The translations under genes were made by a program, and so were the position numbers. From Caballeronia sp. INDeC2 (GTDB lineage Bacteria; Pseudomonadota; Gammaproteobacteria; Burkholderiales; Burkholderiaceae), in assembly GCF_023631325.1 (NCBI RefSeq), contig NZ_JALQDG010000042.1, forward strand, positions 124,001 through 188,000: a stretch of 64,000 nucleotides of DNA, given 5' to 3'. The notes beneath the pieces are model-generated. The model did not search any database, was not told the origin of the DNA, and saw only the letters and a list, made by a program, of their open reading frames with translations. Of this stretch, positions 63,939 to 64,000 are shown in pieces (the stretch's first letter is position 1; every line of letters starts with the position of its first letter).

Positions 63939-64000
63939 GATGCCGCCGTCGCGAGAAGAGAGTCGGCCGTCTGCTCGTCCGGCTCCGGATGCCAGCACGC
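63935..64000 (-). CDS. ABC transporter ATP-binding protein, DppD-like (C-terminal end only)
   Basis: Only the last 21 codons plus stop lie in the window, ending ...WHPEPDEQTADSLLATAAS before TGA at 63935-63937. The ACWHPEPDE sequence is a common C-terminus of DppD/OppD ATPases, which usually precede a DppF gene. The ATGA overlap with the DppF-like start supports this. The 5' part is beyond the window. Confidence 0.6.
   Translation of the reverse strand, partial: ACWHPEPDEQTADSLLATAAS

Overview
The window looks like part of a chromosome or megaplasmid of a plant- or soil-associated member of the Burkholderiaceae (Caballeronia/Paraburkholderia type). This is inferred from the high GC content, strong GC bias at third codon positions, and the gene repertoire: oxalate use, organosulfur oxidation, many LysR/AraC/GntR regulators, and DUF2934, DUF883 and CsbD stress proteins. 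I see no tRNA, rRNA, CRISPR array, transposase or integrase, so the segment appears to be resident accessory metabolism and not a recent island.

Layout. (A) 1-10.97 kb, signalling and stress: a large CheB-CheR-PAS-histidine kinase running off the left edge, a divergent stand-alone CheB, an FNT-type membrane protein, a methyltransferase, a YciF/DUF892 protein, a zinc alcohol dehydrogenase, a small membrane protein, trehalose-6-phosphate synthase, a DUF2934 protein and a glycine-zipper protein. (B) 11.3-22.3 kb, oxalate and redox: oxalate/formate antiporter, GntR regulator, oxalyl-CoA decarboxylase and formyl-CoA transferase (with a promoter carrying a palindrome between -35 and -10), a PAS-only protein, a fumarylacetoacetase-fold enzyme, transhydrogenase pntAB and a ketopantoate reductase. 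(C) 22.3-29.4 kb, mixed: a zinc-ribbon metallopeptidase with a transglutaminase-like protein, transketolase, DUF2934 and DUF883 proteins, a secreted NHL/MRJP-like protein and a small lipoprotein.

(D) 29.5-40.1 kb: a LysR gene divergent from a nine-gene block (aldehyde dehydrogenase, polyamine-type ABC importer, phytoene-desaturase-like oxidoreductase, acyl-CoA ligase, and an amidohydrolase-fold protein lacking most metal ligands). This looks like one uncharacterised uptake and degradation pathway. (E) 40.1-43.2 kb: a hybrid histidine kinase with two receivers, and an unknown protein. (F) 43.3-50.3 kb: LysR, CaiB-type CoA transferase, crotonase, MHS-family permease, aldehyde dehydrogenase and AraC, probably an organic-acid pathway. 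(G) 50.4-52.5 kb: CsbD, DUF378 and manganese catalase, followed by a 0.7-kb AT-richer gap. (H) 52.5-64 kb, all on the minus strand: a large organosulfur-type cluster with two flavin monooxygenases flanking a TauD-like dioxygenase, two acyl-CoA-dehydrogenase-like flavoproteins, an AhpD-like protein, an AraC regulator, an SsuABC-like importer and the end of a peptide-type ABC system running off the right edge.

The strongest leads are the block at 30.5-40.1 kb, the tightly overlapped sulfur cluster with its duplicated monooxygenases, the oxalate promoter/operator with its redox neighbours, and a highly structured intergenic region at 17.2-17.35 kb. All functions come from reading protein motifs by eye; no database search was run.
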